Below are positions 35,502 through 44,572 of a stretch of 64,000 bases of DNA, one piece after another (the first letter of the stretch is position 1; each line of letters starts with the position of its first letter). A program made the translations under genes and the position numbers. The notes under the pieces are model-generated. The model saw only the letters and a program-made list of their open reading frames with translations. It was not told where the DNA came from and searched no databases. The DNA lies in the NCBI RefSeq assembly GCF_016406305.1, contig NZ_CP066369.1:1940501-2004500 (forward strand), in the 5' to 3' direction. This DNA is from Shewanella putrefaciens. Its GTDB lineage: Bacteria > Pseudomonadota > Gammaproteobacteria > Enterobacterales > Shewanellaceae.

Positions 35502-36341
35502 TTAGATCACCCCGAGTTCGCGCAGTCTTTCCATCAGATAACTGTCGGCGGTATAACGCTCTGACAACACCACCGCTGGGTTGGGATGCAGGAATAACGG
35601 TAAAGAAATCCGTGATTTGGTTTTATCCGTACCTTCAGGGTTGATCACTCGGTGGGAGGTCGATGGGAAATACCCGCCGGACGCTTCCTGCAACATATCG
35701 CCGATATTGATGATAATGTTGCCAAAATCGCTTGGCACATCTAACCAAGTACCGTCTTTGGCTTTCACTTGTAGCCCTGGCTCATTGGCAGCGGGCAGTA
35801 CAGTGATAAGGTTGATATCTTCGTGGGCCGCGGCGCGAATGGCGCCCAGTTCCTCATCGCCCGTCATTGGCGGGTAATGCAGAATACGCAGCAAAGTTTT
35901 CTGGCTATCGGCGATCATCTCGGGTAAGGGCATCGAAAACTTGGCTTTTACCTCTTCAGGTGAGTAGGTTTCGATCCACTCTAATAGCTCAGCGGCCAGG
36001 GCGTTGGCTTTAGCATAATAGGCCAGAATATTGGCGCGCAGTGAGTCAGGGATACGTCCCCAGGGGTAGACGTGGTAATACTCTTTGATGTCTTTGACTG
36101 TATTGCCCTTAGCGGTTTCTGAAATCGAAGCGGGGAAGAAACCATCGTGGGTTTCCTTTTTAAACATAAACTCGTTTTTCGCCTCTGAGTTAAAAAACGC
36201 TTGCCACTCAGTGTAAATATCCTCAACCAGGCGTTTATCAATCGGATGATTAGATAAAACGCCAAAACCGGTTTCCCGCAGCGATTCAACAAATTGTTTG
36301 GCGCTGCCTTCGCCGCGGTAATCAATTGTTTCTAGTTTCAT
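35502..36341 (-). CDS. 2-oxoglutarate/Fe(II)-dependent oxygenase (isopenicillin N synthase-like)
   Basis: A 279-residue cytoplasmic non-haem iron oxygenase. The iron ligands are visible: H and D in AAHEDINLITVL and H in PSTSHRVINP. The co-substrate Arg is in the SRISLPLF motif (RxS). The N-terminal family motif SNHPI is present. The substrate cannot be told from sequence. It is monocistronic and divergent from msrBA. An FNR-like sequence lies in the shared upstream region, which would suit an oxygen-consuming enzyme. Confidence 0.85.
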   Translation of the reverse strand: MKLETIDYRGEGSAKQFVESLRETGFGVLSNHPIDKRLVEDIYTEWQAFFNSEAKNEFMFKKETHDGFFPASISETAKGNTVKDIKEYYHVYPWGRIPDSLRANILAYYAKANALAAELLEWIETYSPEEVKAKFSMPLPEMIADSQKTLLRILHYPPMTGDEELGAIRAAAHEDINLITVLPAANEPGLQVKAKDGTWLDVPSDFGNIIINIGDMLQEASGGYFPSTSHRVINPEGTDKTKSRISLPLFLHPNPAVVLSERYTADSYLMERLRELGVI

Positions 36342-36428
36342 TTTGATTTCTACTTATTATGTGTATTTATAATATGACCCGTGGCAAGTGTAACTGTGCG
36401 CTAGAGCGGGTGCAAACACACCGCGAGC

Positions 36429-36442
36429 GTGATCAAGATCAA
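36429..36442. promoter_or_regulatory. FNR/EtrA-like box between the oxygenase and msrBA
   Basis: GTGAT-CAAG-ATCAA matches TTGAT-N4-ATCAA at 9 of 10 conserved bases. It lies 88 bp upstream of the oxygenase start and 131 bp upstream of msrBA, so it could regulate either. Confidence 0.42.
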
Positions 36443-36572
36443 TAGCTGAATTTTTACTCGCTTAACAAATTTATGTGCATCTAGTCCGGTCCCATAACTG
36501 AACTAAATCAGCTTTTTAATCCTCAAAACTGCAATCCAATTGAGAATTGATGTAAACCGAAGGGGCAATAAA

Positions 36573-37499
36573 ATGAACAAACTGACGGATTTTGAACGCT
36601 ATGTCATTGAAGATAAAGGCACTGAGCGCCCCTTTAGCGGAGAGTATTATCAGCACGACGCGAAAGGGGTTTATTTATGTAAAAAATGCCATGCGCCCTT
36701 GTATCGCTCAGATGATAAGTTTAATGCCCACTGCGGCTGGCCAGCCTTCGATGATGAAATCCAGGGGGCGGTAACACGGCATGTCGATGCCGATGGCCAC
36801 CGAACGGAGATTGTTTGTAGCCAGTGTGGCGGACACTTAGGCCATGTATTTGAAGGGGAATATTTAACGCCGAAGAATATTCGCCACTGCGTTAACTCTG
36901 TCTCTATGGTGTTTCAAGCGGCCGATGAGGTGACTGAATCAACGCATAAAACGGCCTTTGCCACCTTTGGTGCGGGCTGTTTTTGGTGTGTTGAAGCGAT
37001 CTTTAAGAGCCTTAAGGGCGTGCTGAACGTTAGTTCAGGTTACTCGGGCGGGGAGGCGAGTGATGCCGATTATAAATCCGTGTGTTCAGGATTAACTGGG
37101 CATGCCGAAGTGGTGCATATTGAGTTTGACCCTGTGCAAATCAGCTTTACGACACTGCTGCAGGTGTTATTTGAGAGTCATGATCCCACCACGCTTAATC
37201 GCCAAGGCAATGATAAAGGGCCGCAGTATCGCTCCGTCGTCTTTGCCCACGATGCGGCGCAGATTGAAGAGACCAACGCCATGATTGCCAAATTAACCGA
37301 GGCAAGGGTATTTGATGCGCCGATCGTCACTCAAGTGGTGGCCTTTGAGTCTTTTTATCCCGCCGAGGATTACCACAATGATTACTTCGCCCTGCATGGC
37401 GAGCTGCCCTATTGCCAAATCGTGGTGCGGCCAAAGGTTGAAAAGATCAGAGCCCTTTTTGCCGAGCTACAACATAAGCTTAATGTGCGAGCAGATTGA
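36573..37499 (+). CDS. msrBA: Bifunctional methionine sulfoxide reductase B/A
   Basis: A 308-residue fusion of MsrB (N-terminal, about 1-125) and MsrA (about 135-300), repairing both stereoisomers of oxidised methionine. MsrB has two zinc CXXC pairs (CKKC, CSQC) and the catalytic Cys in NIRHCVNSVS. MsrA has GAGCFWCVEAIF with its catalytic Cys. No signal peptide, so it works in the cytoplasm. The ATG at 36573 is preceded by GAAGGGG; an upstream ATG at 36540 would add 11 poorly conserved residues. The B-then-A order is the less common fusion order. Ends in a terminator. Confidence 0.93.
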   Translation: MNKLTDFERYVIEDKGTERPFSGEYYQHDAKGVYLCKKCHAPLYRSDDKFNAHCGWPAFDDEIQGAVTRHVDADGHRTEIVCSQCGGHLGHVFEGEYLTPKNIRHCVNSVSMVFQAADEVTESTHKTAFATFGAGCFWCVEAIFKSLKGVLNVSSGYSGGEASDADYKSVCSGLTGHAEVVHIEFDPVQISFTTLLQVLFESHDPTTLNRQGNDKGPQYRSVVFAHDAAQIEETNAMIAKLTEARVFDAPIVTQVVAFESFYPAEDYHNDYFALHGELPYCQIVVRPKVEKIRALFAELQHKLNVRAD

Positions 37500-37506
37500 C
37501 GGATAA

Positions 37507-37533
37507 AAAACGCCACCGATAGGGTGGCGTTTT
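37507..37533. terminator. Bidirectional terminator between msrBA and hemB
   Basis: An 11-bp stem AAAACGCCACC / GGTGGCGTTTT with a short GATAG loop, between convergent genes. Confidence 0.92.
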
Positions 37534-37556
37534 AGTTAACTGCTTGGTCGATAGGC

Positions 37557-38555
37557 TTAAGACTCAGTGCAATAGTGGGATTGCGCTAACCACTCGGCAT
37601 ATTGTTTCGCGTAATAACTGACAATTAAATCCGCGCCCGCACGCTTTAAGCCGATAAAGGTTTCTGTCACCACAGCACGCTCATCTAGCGCGCCTGCAAG
37701 GGCGGCAAACTTGATGCCTGCATATTCGCCGCCGACTTGATAGGCGGCGAGTGGTAAGTGGGTTTCTTGTCTTAAACGGCTTAACACATCCAAGTAGGGC
37801 GTACCGGGTTTAACCATTAGGATATCGGCGCCTTCGGCTTCATCTAATGAGGCTTCTAGCAGGGCTTGGCGCCCGTTGGCATAGTCAAGTTGATATCCCT
37901 TGCGATTACCGCTGAGTTCACAATCGACCGCAGCTCTGAAAGGACCGTAGAAGGAAGAGGCGAATTTTGCCGAGTGGGCCAGAATCGCCACATGCTCAAA
38001 ACCTGCGGCATCGAGCCCTTGGCGAATGGCTTTTACTTGACCGTCCATCATGGCCGATGGCGCTAACATATCGGCGCCTGCTTTAGCGGCAGTGACCGAT
38101 TGCTTAACTAAGTTTTCGACGGTGAGATCGTTGCAGACTTCATTATTGTGCACCACGCCGCAATGGCCGTGATCTGTGTATTCACAAAAACAAATATCGG
38201 GGATCACCATCATCTCGGGCACGGCGGCTTTAATGGTGCGCACCATGCGGGCGAGCAAGCCATTGTCATCCCAGGTGTCGCTACCTTTATCATCCTTAGT
38301 GTGGGAAATCCCAAAGGGCATTACATAGCGGATCCCGAGGGCGTAAAGTTCGCGCACTTCATCCGCAAGTGCACTCTCTGGTAAACGACTGATGCCAGGG
38401 AGCGTGGAGATGGGGGCGGCATGGGTGATATGCTCTTCAATGAACAGGGGATGGATAAGATCGCTCAGCGAAATATGGGTTTCGCGCAGCAGATCGCGCA
38501 TCGCTTCTGAACTACGTAAGCGTCTTAGGCGACGCAATGGAGGCGTGTTTAACAT
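37557..38555 (-). CDS. hemB: Delta-aminolevulinic acid dehydratase (porphobilinogen synthase)
   Basis: Condenses two 5-aminolevulinate molecules into porphobilinogen in haem synthesis; cytoplasmic octamer. The 332 residues match the family. Visible motifs are the zinc-binding Cys cluster CFCEYTDHGHCG, the active lysine in HSAKFASSFYGPFR and the Schiff-base lysine in MVKPGTPYLD. It is monocistronic. The long upstream region holds a perfect palindrome and an FNR/CRP-like site. Confidence 0.96.
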   Translation of the reverse strand: MLNTPPLRRLRRLRSSEAMRDLLRETHISLSDLIHPLFIEEHITHAAPISTLPGISRLPESALADEVRELYALGIRYVMPFGISHTKDDKGSDTWDDNGLLARMVRTIKAAVPEMMVIPDICFCEYTDHGHCGVVHNNEVCNDLTVENLVKQSVTAAKAGADMLAPSAMMDGQVKAIRQGLDAAGFEHVAILAHSAKFASSFYGPFRAAVDCELSGNRKGYQLDYANGRQALLEASLDEAEGADILMVKPGTPYLDVLSRLRQETHLPLAAYQVGGEYAGIKFAALAGALDERAVVTETFIGLKRAGADLIVSYYAKQYAEWLAQSHYCTES

Positions 38556-38631
38556 GAAATTTCCTTATCGCAGGCGGGTTAATGCAATCGTACAATGGTA
38601 AAGGAATGGCAAGGAATGAATTCAATCCAGA

Positions 38632-38649
38632 CTTGTCTGCTCAGACAAG
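38632..38649. promoter_or_regulatory. Perfect palindrome CTTGTCTG-CT-CAGACAAG upstream of hemB
   Basis: Two 8-bp arms with a 2-base centre, about 77 bp upstream of the hemB start. Its length and symmetry suit a dimeric repressor operator (TetR or MarR type), but the protein is unknown. Confidence 0.5.
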
Positions 38650-38705
38650 CAGAGTTGCAAAAGTTTCCCCAAGCGAGCGGTATTCATTAATGAGTTTATC
38701 GATCA

Positions 38706-38719
38706 TTGATTTAGATCAC
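38706..38719. promoter_or_regulatory. FNR/CRP-like box between hemB and tsaB
   Basis: TTGAT-TTAG-ATCAC matches the FNR consensus at 9 of 10 bases; the right half (TCACA) also fits CRP. It is about 150 bp upstream of hemB and 190 bp upstream of tsaB. Confidence 0.38.
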
Positions 38720-38906
38720 ATAAATCCATCAAGTCCTGATTTGCGACTGAATATCATGCGGGCGCTATTTTAGCTGAGTTACTTGCTTAGCCCTTTGTTT
38801 TCGGGCATTTGATGTTATCATTTGCGCCAGTTTTCCCATGGCATATTCGCGCAATACAGATTATGTAAGTTTGATGCGAAACCTTGCCCGCTAATCCGGT
38901 TTTTAA

Positions 38907-39620
38907 ATGACAACAACACAATCATACTCAGCTTGTATTCTCGCGTTAGACACTTGCACCGAAGCCTGCTCGGCAGCGCTCTCCTATCAAGGGCAGGTTT
39001 TTTCACAAATAGCCGATGCGCCCCGTGAGCATAGCCAGCGCCTCTTGCCTATGGTGGATTCGGTTTTGAAGCAAGCGGGGATTGGCTTAGATAAACTCGA
39101 TGCCATCGCCTATGGCCGCGGCCCCGGCAGCTTTACTGGTATTCGCATTTGCACCAGCATGACCCAAGGTCTGGCGCTGGGGTTAGATTTGCCTGTGATT
39201 GGTATTTCAACCCTAGCGGCAATGGCGCAAATGGCGATAACTGAACACCAAGCCGAGCAAGTGCTCTGTACTATCGACGCCCGTATGGGAGAGGTGTATT
39301 GGGGGCAATTTGTGGCGGTCGATGGTATTGCGACCCTCGTCGGTGAAGAAGCCGTGAGTGCACCTGCTGAGGTGCAGCTTGCGTTAAATCTTGAGCAACC
39401 TATCGTTGGATGTGGTACGGGGTTTGATGCTTATCCTGATCTACTGGCGCTTGGCGCGGGGATTTTAGCATTGAATGCCGTGAAATATCCCGATGCGCGG
39501 GCTATGCTCAAACTTGCGGATGTAGGAATAAAAGCGGGGCTTGGCACCGCAGTCGATGAACTTGAACCTGTTTATTTACGTGATACAGTGACATGGAAAA
39601 AGTTACCCGGCCGTGAATGA
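38907..39620 (+). CDS. tsaB: tRNA threonylcarbamoyladenosine biosynthesis protein TsaB
   Basis: A 237-residue ASKHA-fold protein that pairs with TsaD (Gcp) and TsaE to make the universal t6A modification of tRNA. Landmarks are ILALDTCTEACSAAL, the GRGPGSFTGIRI motif that binds TsaD, and ISTLAAMAQ. The length agrees with E. coli YeaZ (231). In E. coli the gene is also close to fadD; here four accessory genes lie between them. Confidence 0.93.
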   Translation: MTTTQSYSACILALDTCTEACSAALSYQGQVFSQIADAPREHSQRLLPMVDSVLKQAGIGLDKLDAIAYGRGPGSFTGIRICTSMTQGLALGLDLPVIGISTLAAMAQMAITEHQAEQVLCTIDARMGEVYWGQFVAVDGIATLVGEEAVSAPAEVQLALNLEQPIVGCGTGFDAYPDLLALGAGILALNAVKYPDARAMLKLADVGIKAGLGTAVDELEPVYLRDTVTWKKLPGRE

Positions 39621-39764
39621 TCTGTTCACCATAGGGCGTGATGCGATGCTATGCGGATACGTTAGTACGTTAGTAAGTTAGGAACTGAGCCTCGTTTCGC
39701 GCTTGTGTGGTAGCCCAAACAATACACTGGACTCACCTAAGCTGAGTGTTTAAAAGGCATCTTG

Positions 39765-40073
39765 ATGCAGATAAATGTGAATCAAATGAGTTTGACCAAT
39801 GCGGTGGCGAGTAATAGACCCGCTATTGCTCAGGGGCTTACAGCACCTGAATCGTCGCGCCCAGTGATTGAGCAAGATGCCGTTGCCGCCCTAAATTTAG
39901 ATGAATTTTCATCCCCTTCAGCGAAAAGTTTACAGTCAAGGCTCGGTGCTCAGCTCGAATATGAGCAAGATACCCGCGGCCACCAAGGGGCGATAGCCCA
40001 GTATCTACAGACGCAGCATGCCGCCAAGCGCGAAGAAATTCAGCAAATGGTGGGTGTAGACGTATATGCCTGA
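39765..40073 (+). CDS. Small hypothetical protein upstream of the M50 peptidase
   Basis: A 102-residue soluble protein that I do not recognise. It begins MQINVNQMSLTNAVASNRPA and is predicted helical at the C-terminus (RLGAQLEYEQDTRGHQGAIAQYLQTQH in part), with Gln and Ala enrichment. No signal peptide. The ATG at 39765 has AAGG 9 bp upstream; a TTG directly before it is less likely. Its end overlaps the M50-like gene by 8 bp, so the two are translationally coupled. Confidence 0.6.
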   Translation: MQINVNQMSLTNAVASNRPAIAQGLTAPESSRPVIEQDAVAALNLDEFSSPSAKSLQSRLGAQLEYEQDTRGHQGAIAQYLQTQHAAKREEIQQMVGVDVYA

Positions 40074-40788
40074 TAATCAAACAACGTCATCACAATCAAC
40101 ATTTTATGCTAAAAAACCAACGGATTTGACCGTCTCCGGTATTCCAAGCCGTGGGTTATTTATCATTGAACTGGTGTTGGCTTTGCTATTAACTCGCATA
40201 CCCTATCTCAGTGTGCCATTTAAATGGCTCGAGAGTTATTTCCATGAATTATCCCATGGTATTGCAACCGTCCTAAGTGGTGGTCTTGTGAGCCATATTC
40301 AGCTGTTCCCCAATGGGGCTGGTTTTTGCTTTAGCCAAGGTGGTTCGCCGCTGTTTATTGGTTTTGCAGGGTATTTGGGCGCGGCCTGCTGGGGATATTT
40401 AATCTACTTATTAGCAACTTGGCCAAGGGGGATCCGAGTCAGTTTTGCCCTGCTTGGCGCATTAGTCGTGCTGAGTGGGTTACTCTGGGGGCGGGATGTG
40501 CTCACGTTTGCCATACTCGCCGTGTTGGCAATTATCTTTTTATTGCCATTAAAGCTGAATAAAAACAAAATATTAACTCAATTTCTGCGCGTTGTTGGCC
40601 TGATGATTATGCTCAATGCCCTCGCTAGCCCAACCGTGCTCCTTGGATTAGATGGGCAAGGGGATGCGGTATTGCTAGCGGAGCACTCGTGGATCCCGGC
40701 ATGGATTTGGGTCGGCCTATGGCTACTTTGTAGCGCCTGCGCCTTATTCTTCGCTTGGCGCCGAGTCGATTTAGCTACCCGCCATTAA
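40066..40788 (+). CDS. M50-type integral-membrane metallopeptidase
   Basis: A 240-residue polytopic inner-membrane protein. It has a HExxH zinc motif (HELSH) at the start of the second hydrophobic block, as in peptidase M50B-like proteins, and several membrane helices after it. Site-2-type proteases cleave within the membrane; the third zinc ligand usually lies near the C-terminus and is not obvious here. It overlaps the small hypothetical gene upstream by 8 bp, suggesting joint function. Substrate unknown. Confidence 0.72.
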   Translation: MPDNQTTSSQSTFYAKKPTDLTVSGIPSRGLFIIELVLALLLTRIPYLSVPFKWLESYFHELSHGIATVLSGGLVSHIQLFPNGAGFCFSQGGSPLFIGFAGYLGAACWGYLIYLLATWPRGIRVSFALLGALVVLSGLLWGRDVLTFAILAVLAIIFLLPLKLNKNKILTQFLRVVGLMIMLNALASPTVLLGLDGQGDAVLLAEHSWIPAWIWVGLWLLCSACALFFAWRRVDLATRH

Positions 40789-40927
40789 TCCAACCGGATT
40801 GTCGATACTGGCTGAGGCGTAATTTTCACAAATATTTACACCGCAACTCATGAACTTATTGTGCTATTCCTTGGATTTTTAAGCATTGGCTGCTAGCTTA
40901 AGTGTTCGGTATCCAAGGAGAATTACG

Positions 40928-41740
40928 ATGAAAAAAGTCACGTTAATCGCCAGCATGCTTATTACTGGTCTGTGTTCAGGCATAGTTCACGCCGATGATG
41001 GCTTGGACAAGGCTATCAAGAGTGAATTCCGCCAAGCTAAAAACGCCAGTCGAGATATCTATCGTCACCCTGCAGAAACCCTGACATTTTTTGGTATATC
41101 ACCCAATCAAACTGTGGTCGAACTATGGCCCGGTAATGGTTGGTATAGTGAAATTTTAGGGCCCTATTTAGCCAAAGAAGGCCAATATATTGCGGCCAGT
41201 TTTGAGACTCAACCCGCGACCGATACCCCCGGAAATAAATATCGAGCCAATGCGGGTACTAAGTTTGAAACTTGGATGACAGCAAATAAAGCCTTGTTTG
41301 GAAAAGCTAAAATCGTCACATTTGATCCACCCCATAAAATGGAACTCGGTGCCGACGCCAGTGCCGATCTGGTGCTAACCTTCCGTAATCTGCATAACTG
41401 GGCCTCAGCGGATCAATTGGAAAATGTATTTGCCGCTTCCTATAAAGTGCTTAAAGACGGCGGGGTATTTGGTGTCGTTGAACACAGAGCTAACAAAGGG
41501 ATGAGTTTTAGCAGCGGTTATATGGATCAAACTGAGATGATCGCCTTAGCCGAAAAAGTCGGTTTTACCTTAGATCAAAGCTCAGAGATCAACGCCAACC
41601 CTAAGGATACTAAGGATTACGCTAAGGGTGTTTGGACACTTCCCCCCTCGTACGCTTTGGGCGATACCGATAAAGCAAAATACCAAGCGATCGGTGAAAG
41701 TGACCGCATGACGCTCAAATTTATCAAAAAAGCACGTTAA
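40928..41740 (+). CDS. Exported SAM-dependent methyltransferase-like protein
   Basis: A 270-residue protein with a Sec signal peptide (MKKVTLIASMLITGLCSGIVHA-DD) followed by a Rossmann-type methyltransferase domain: the motif I-like VVELWPGNGWYSEILGPYL, then LVLTFRNLHNW and the post-motif GGVFGVVEHR. The ATG at 40928 has AAGGAG upstream. A methyltransferase fold in the periplasm is odd because SAM is cytoplasmic. Family members with such leaders occur in proteobacteria (as I recall, COG4798), function undefined. It follows the M50-like gene by 140 bp. Confidence 0.8.
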   Translation: MKKVTLIASMLITGLCSGIVHADDGLDKAIKSEFRQAKNASRDIYRHPAETLTFFGISPNQTVVELWPGNGWYSEILGPYLAKEGQYIAASFETQPATDTPGNKYRANAGTKFETWMTANKALFGKAKIVTFDPPHKMELGADASADLVLTFRNLHNWASADQLENVFAASYKVLKDGGVFGVVEHRANKGMSFSSGYMDQTEMIALAEKVGFTLDQSSEINANPKDTKDYAKGVWTLPPSYALGDTDKAKYQAIGESDRMTLKFIKKAR

Positions 41741-41761
41741 TTACCTGACATCAGAGACAAT

Positions 41762-42628
41762 ATGTGGCAATCTTTCGCCCCCCAAAATCAAGTTGAGTTT
41801 GTATTACCCCATATCAAGCTGAGTGGTCGATTATGGGGGGCGAGGGATAAGCCGTTATTGCTTGCCTTACATGGCTGGTTAGATAACGCCAATAGTTTTG
41901 AACCGCTCGCTGAGTTTTTACCTCATTATCAGGTGCTTGCCATCGATTGGCCCGGACATGGATTTTCAGCCCACCGGCCGGGCCATTATCCGCTGCATTG
42001 GATTGATTACTTGTATGATCTAGACGCCTTGTTGACCGTCTTACCGCAGAAACCGCTCGCCATGGTTGGACATTCACTCGGGGGGATCATTGCGTCGGCC
42101 TACACGGCGGCCTTCCCTGAAAAGGTGAATAAACTGATTTTGATTGAAGCCTTAAGCCCATTGTTTGAATCACCGACGCAAGCGAAGGCGCGTTTACGCA
42201 AGAGTTTTTATCAGCATGAAAAGCACTTAAGCCAGCAGCATCGGCAGATAAAAATTTACGATAGTATCGATACCGCGGTGCGAGCAAGGGCACATTTAAC
42301 TGGCTTGGCTGAACCTTGGTGCCGATTATTACTTGAGCGCAATATGCGCCCCGAAGCGAATGGCATCGGTTGGCGAAGCGATCCAAGGTTGAAGTTAGAT
42401 TCACCCCAGAGGTTAACTTTCGCCCAGGTTGATGCACTCATGCAGGATATCTCGGTGGCAACCCTATTGATTTGCGGTAAACAGGGATTTAGCCAATTGC
42501 AGAGCGCCTTGCCTAAGGCGCGAGTGTGGTTCAAACAGCTTTCTGAACACATTATCGAGGGGGATCACCATGTTCATATGGAGAATGCGCAGGGGGTAGC
42601 GCAGTTGATCCGAGACTTTGTTGAATAG
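41762..42628 (+). CDS. Alpha/beta hydrolase
   Basis: A 288-residue cytoplasmic hydrolase of the alpha/beta fold. The oxyanion region LHGWLDNANSF, the nucleophile elbow VGHSLGG and a C-terminal catalytic His (EGDHHVHM) are visible. No signal peptide; it starts 21 bp after the methyltransferase gene and is probably co-transcribed. The substrate cannot be deduced. Similar sequences are usually annotated as generic hydrolases. Confidence 0.82.
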   Translation: MWQSFAPQNQVEFVLPHIKLSGRLWGARDKPLLLALHGWLDNANSFEPLAEFLPHYQVLAIDWPGHGFSAHRPGHYPLHWIDYLYDLDALLTVLPQKPLAMVGHSLGGIIASAYTAAFPEKVNKLILIEALSPLFESPTQAKARLRKSFYQHEKHLSQQHRQIKIYDSIDTAVRARAHLTGLAEPWCRLLLERNMRPEANGIGWRSDPRLKLDSPQRLTFAQVDALMQDISVATLLICGKQGFSQLQSALPKARVWFKQLSEHIIEGDHHVHMENAQGVAQLIRDFVE

Positions 42629-42826
42629 TGGCTTTTGCTAACCAAAAAAGGCACTAGGTTTTTTGTTTTTTTTATGTGATGATGATCAAAATTAAAACGC
42701 TCGTATGATTTATGACGAGTTAATCAATAACAAGAAATGTAAGCCGGTATTTTAACTCGGTATTTATCGAGTGTTGACGGTTGTATGGATACCGTTTCCG
42801 CAGTTGTGGGGATTTAGGAGAGAGTT

Positions 42827-44500
42827 GTGGATCAGCCTTGGATTAATCATTTACCAAAAGATGTGCCTGCTGAGATAAATGTGGATCAGTATTCATCGCT
42901 CGTCGATATGTTTGAGACGGCGGTGGCTAAGTATGCGGATCAACCTGCATTTATCAACATGGGTGCCACGCTAACCTACCGTAAATTAGAAGAGCGTAGC
43001 CGTGCTTTTGCCGCCTATTTACAAAATGAATTAAAGCTCGAAAAGGGGGACCGTGTTGCCTTAATGATGCCAAACTTACTGCAATACCCCATTGCGCTGT
43101 TTGGTGTTTTGCGTGCCGGTATGGTGGTGGTTAACGTTAACCCACTTTATACACCGCGCGAACTTAAACATCAGTTGATTGACTCTGGCGCCAAAGCCAT
43201 TGTGGTGGTGTCAAACTTTGCCCGCACTTTAGAAGAAGTGGTTGATCAAACTCCGGTTAAGAGCGTGATTATCACCAGTTTAGGTGATCAATTAAGTGCG
43301 CCAAAACGCACCTTAGTGAACTTTGTGGTGAAGTACATTAAGAAGTTAGTGCCTAAATACGATTTACCCCACGCACTTTCAATGCGCGACACACTTTCCC
43401 GTGGACGGCGCATGCAGTATGTCAAACCCGTTATCACCAATGATGACCTTGCCTTTTTGCAATATACCGGTGGCACAACTGGGGTCTCTAAAGGGGCGAT
43501 GCTGACCCATGGGAACGTGGTTGCTAACGTGTTGCAGGCCGATGGTGCTTATTCGCCAGCCTTAAACGATGGCAGTGAATTTGTGGTTACGGCATTGCCC
43601 CTGTACCATATTTTTGCTTTAACAGTGAATTGCTTACTGTTTTTACACAAGGGGAGCCAGAATCTGCTGATCACCAATCCCCGTGATATTCCTGCTTTTG
43701 TCGCTGAACTAAAAAAATATCCTTTTACCGCACTAACTGGGGTGAATACCTTATTTAATGCCCTCGTAAACAGTGAAGATTTTTCTCAATTGGATTTTTC
43801 TCGCCTAAAACTGTCGATTGGCGGCGGTATGGCGGTACAAAAAGCCGTGGCAGATAAATGGCAAAACATCACTAAAACCCGTTTGCTTGAAGGTTATGGC
43901 TTGACCGAAGCTTCGCCGCTATTAACTTGTTGTCCATATAATTTAGATGGTTATAACGGTTCTATCGGTTTCCCAGCACCTTCGACACTTATTCAAATCC
44001 GCGATGACGATGGAAACATCTTAGCCCAAGGAGAAACCGGAGAGTTGTTTGGTAAAGGCCCTCAGGTGATGAAAGGTTACTGGCAACGCCCTGAAGAAAC
44101 GGCCAAAGTGATCGATAAAGATGGCTGGTTGGCCACGGGTGATATTGGTTACATGGATGAGAAAGGCTTTTTCTATATTGTCGATCGTAAAAAAGACATG
44201 ATCTTGGTTTCTGGTTTTAACGTCTTCCCCAATGAGGTGGAAGAGGTGGTCGCACTGCATCCTAAGGTTATCGAAGTGGCTGCCGTGGGGGTTCCCAACG
44301 ACGCCAGTGGTGAGTTAGTGAAGGTTTTTGTGGTGACAAAAGATAAATCCTTAACCGCAGATGACATCATTAAGCATTGTCGTATTCATTTAACGGGATA
44401 TAAAGTTCCGAAGCTGGTAGAATTTAGGAAAGAGTTACCTAAAACCAACGTGGGTAAGATCTTGCGACGAGAGCTTAGAGACGAAGTTAAGCGCGCGTAG
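42827..44500 (+). CDS. fadD: Long-chain fatty-acid CoA ligase
   Basis: Activates long-chain fatty acids with ATP and CoA, the entry to beta-oxidation. It is 557 residues, close to E. coli FadD (561). The AMP-binding motif [27 protein letters not shown] and the C-terminal lysine loop ([13 protein letters not shown]) are visible. The start is GTG at 42827 with AGGAGAGA upstream. It lies just upstream of rnd, as in E. coli. The gap before it holds an inverted repeat CTCGT-N10-ACGAG that might be a regulator site; FadR or PsrA sites were not recognised. Confidence 0.94.
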   Translation: MDQPWINHLPKDVPAEINVDQYSSLVDMFETAVAKYADQPAFINMGATLTYRKLEERSRAFAAYLQNELKLEKGDRVALMMPNLLQYPIALFGVLRAGMVVVNVNPLYTPRELKHQLIDSGAKAIVVVSNFARTLEEVVDQTPVKSVIITSLGDQLSAPKRTLVNFVVKYIKKLVPKYDLPHALSMRDTLSRGRRMQYVKPVITNDDLAFLQYTGGTTGVSKGAMLTHGNVVANVLQADGAYSPALNDGSEFVVTALPLYHIFALTVNCLLFLHKGSQNLLITNPRDIPAFVAELKKYPFTALTGVNTLFNALVNSEDFSQLDFSRLKLSIGGGMAVQKAVADKWQNITKTRLLEGYGLTEASPLLTCCPYNLDGYNGSIGFPAPSTLIQIRDDDGNILAQGETGELFGKGPQVMKGYWQRPEETAKVIDKDGWLATGDIGYMDEKGFFYIVDRKKDMILVSGFNVFPNEVEEVVALHPKVIEVAAVGVPNDASGELVKVFVVTKDKSLTADDIIKHCRIHLTGYKVPKLVEFRKELPKTNVGKILRRELRDEVKRA

Positions 44501-44505
44501 GATTG

Positions 44506-44534
44506 AAGCCGGCAATGAGCCGGCTTTTGTTTTT
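44506..44534 (+). terminator. Terminator after fadD
   Basis: An 8-bp stem AAGCCGGC / GCCGGCTT with an AATGA loop and T-rich tail on the plus strand. Confidence 0.85.
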
Positions 44535-44572
44535 ATGGACTGTGATTGACCCCACAGGAACTGGAGAAGAAT

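Larger units (their letters stand above)
38556..38906. other. Intergenic region, 351 bp, between hemB and tsaB
   Basis: A divergent promoter region with an 18-bp palindrome and an FNR/CRP-like site, described separately. I see no gene. Confidence 0.6.

Noticed and set aside
42690..42725. Inverted repeat CTCGT-N10-ACGAG before fadD as a FadR/PsrA site
   Set aside because: It matches neither regulator's consensus; the arms are only 5 bp, so it is mentioned under fadD but not listed as a feature.
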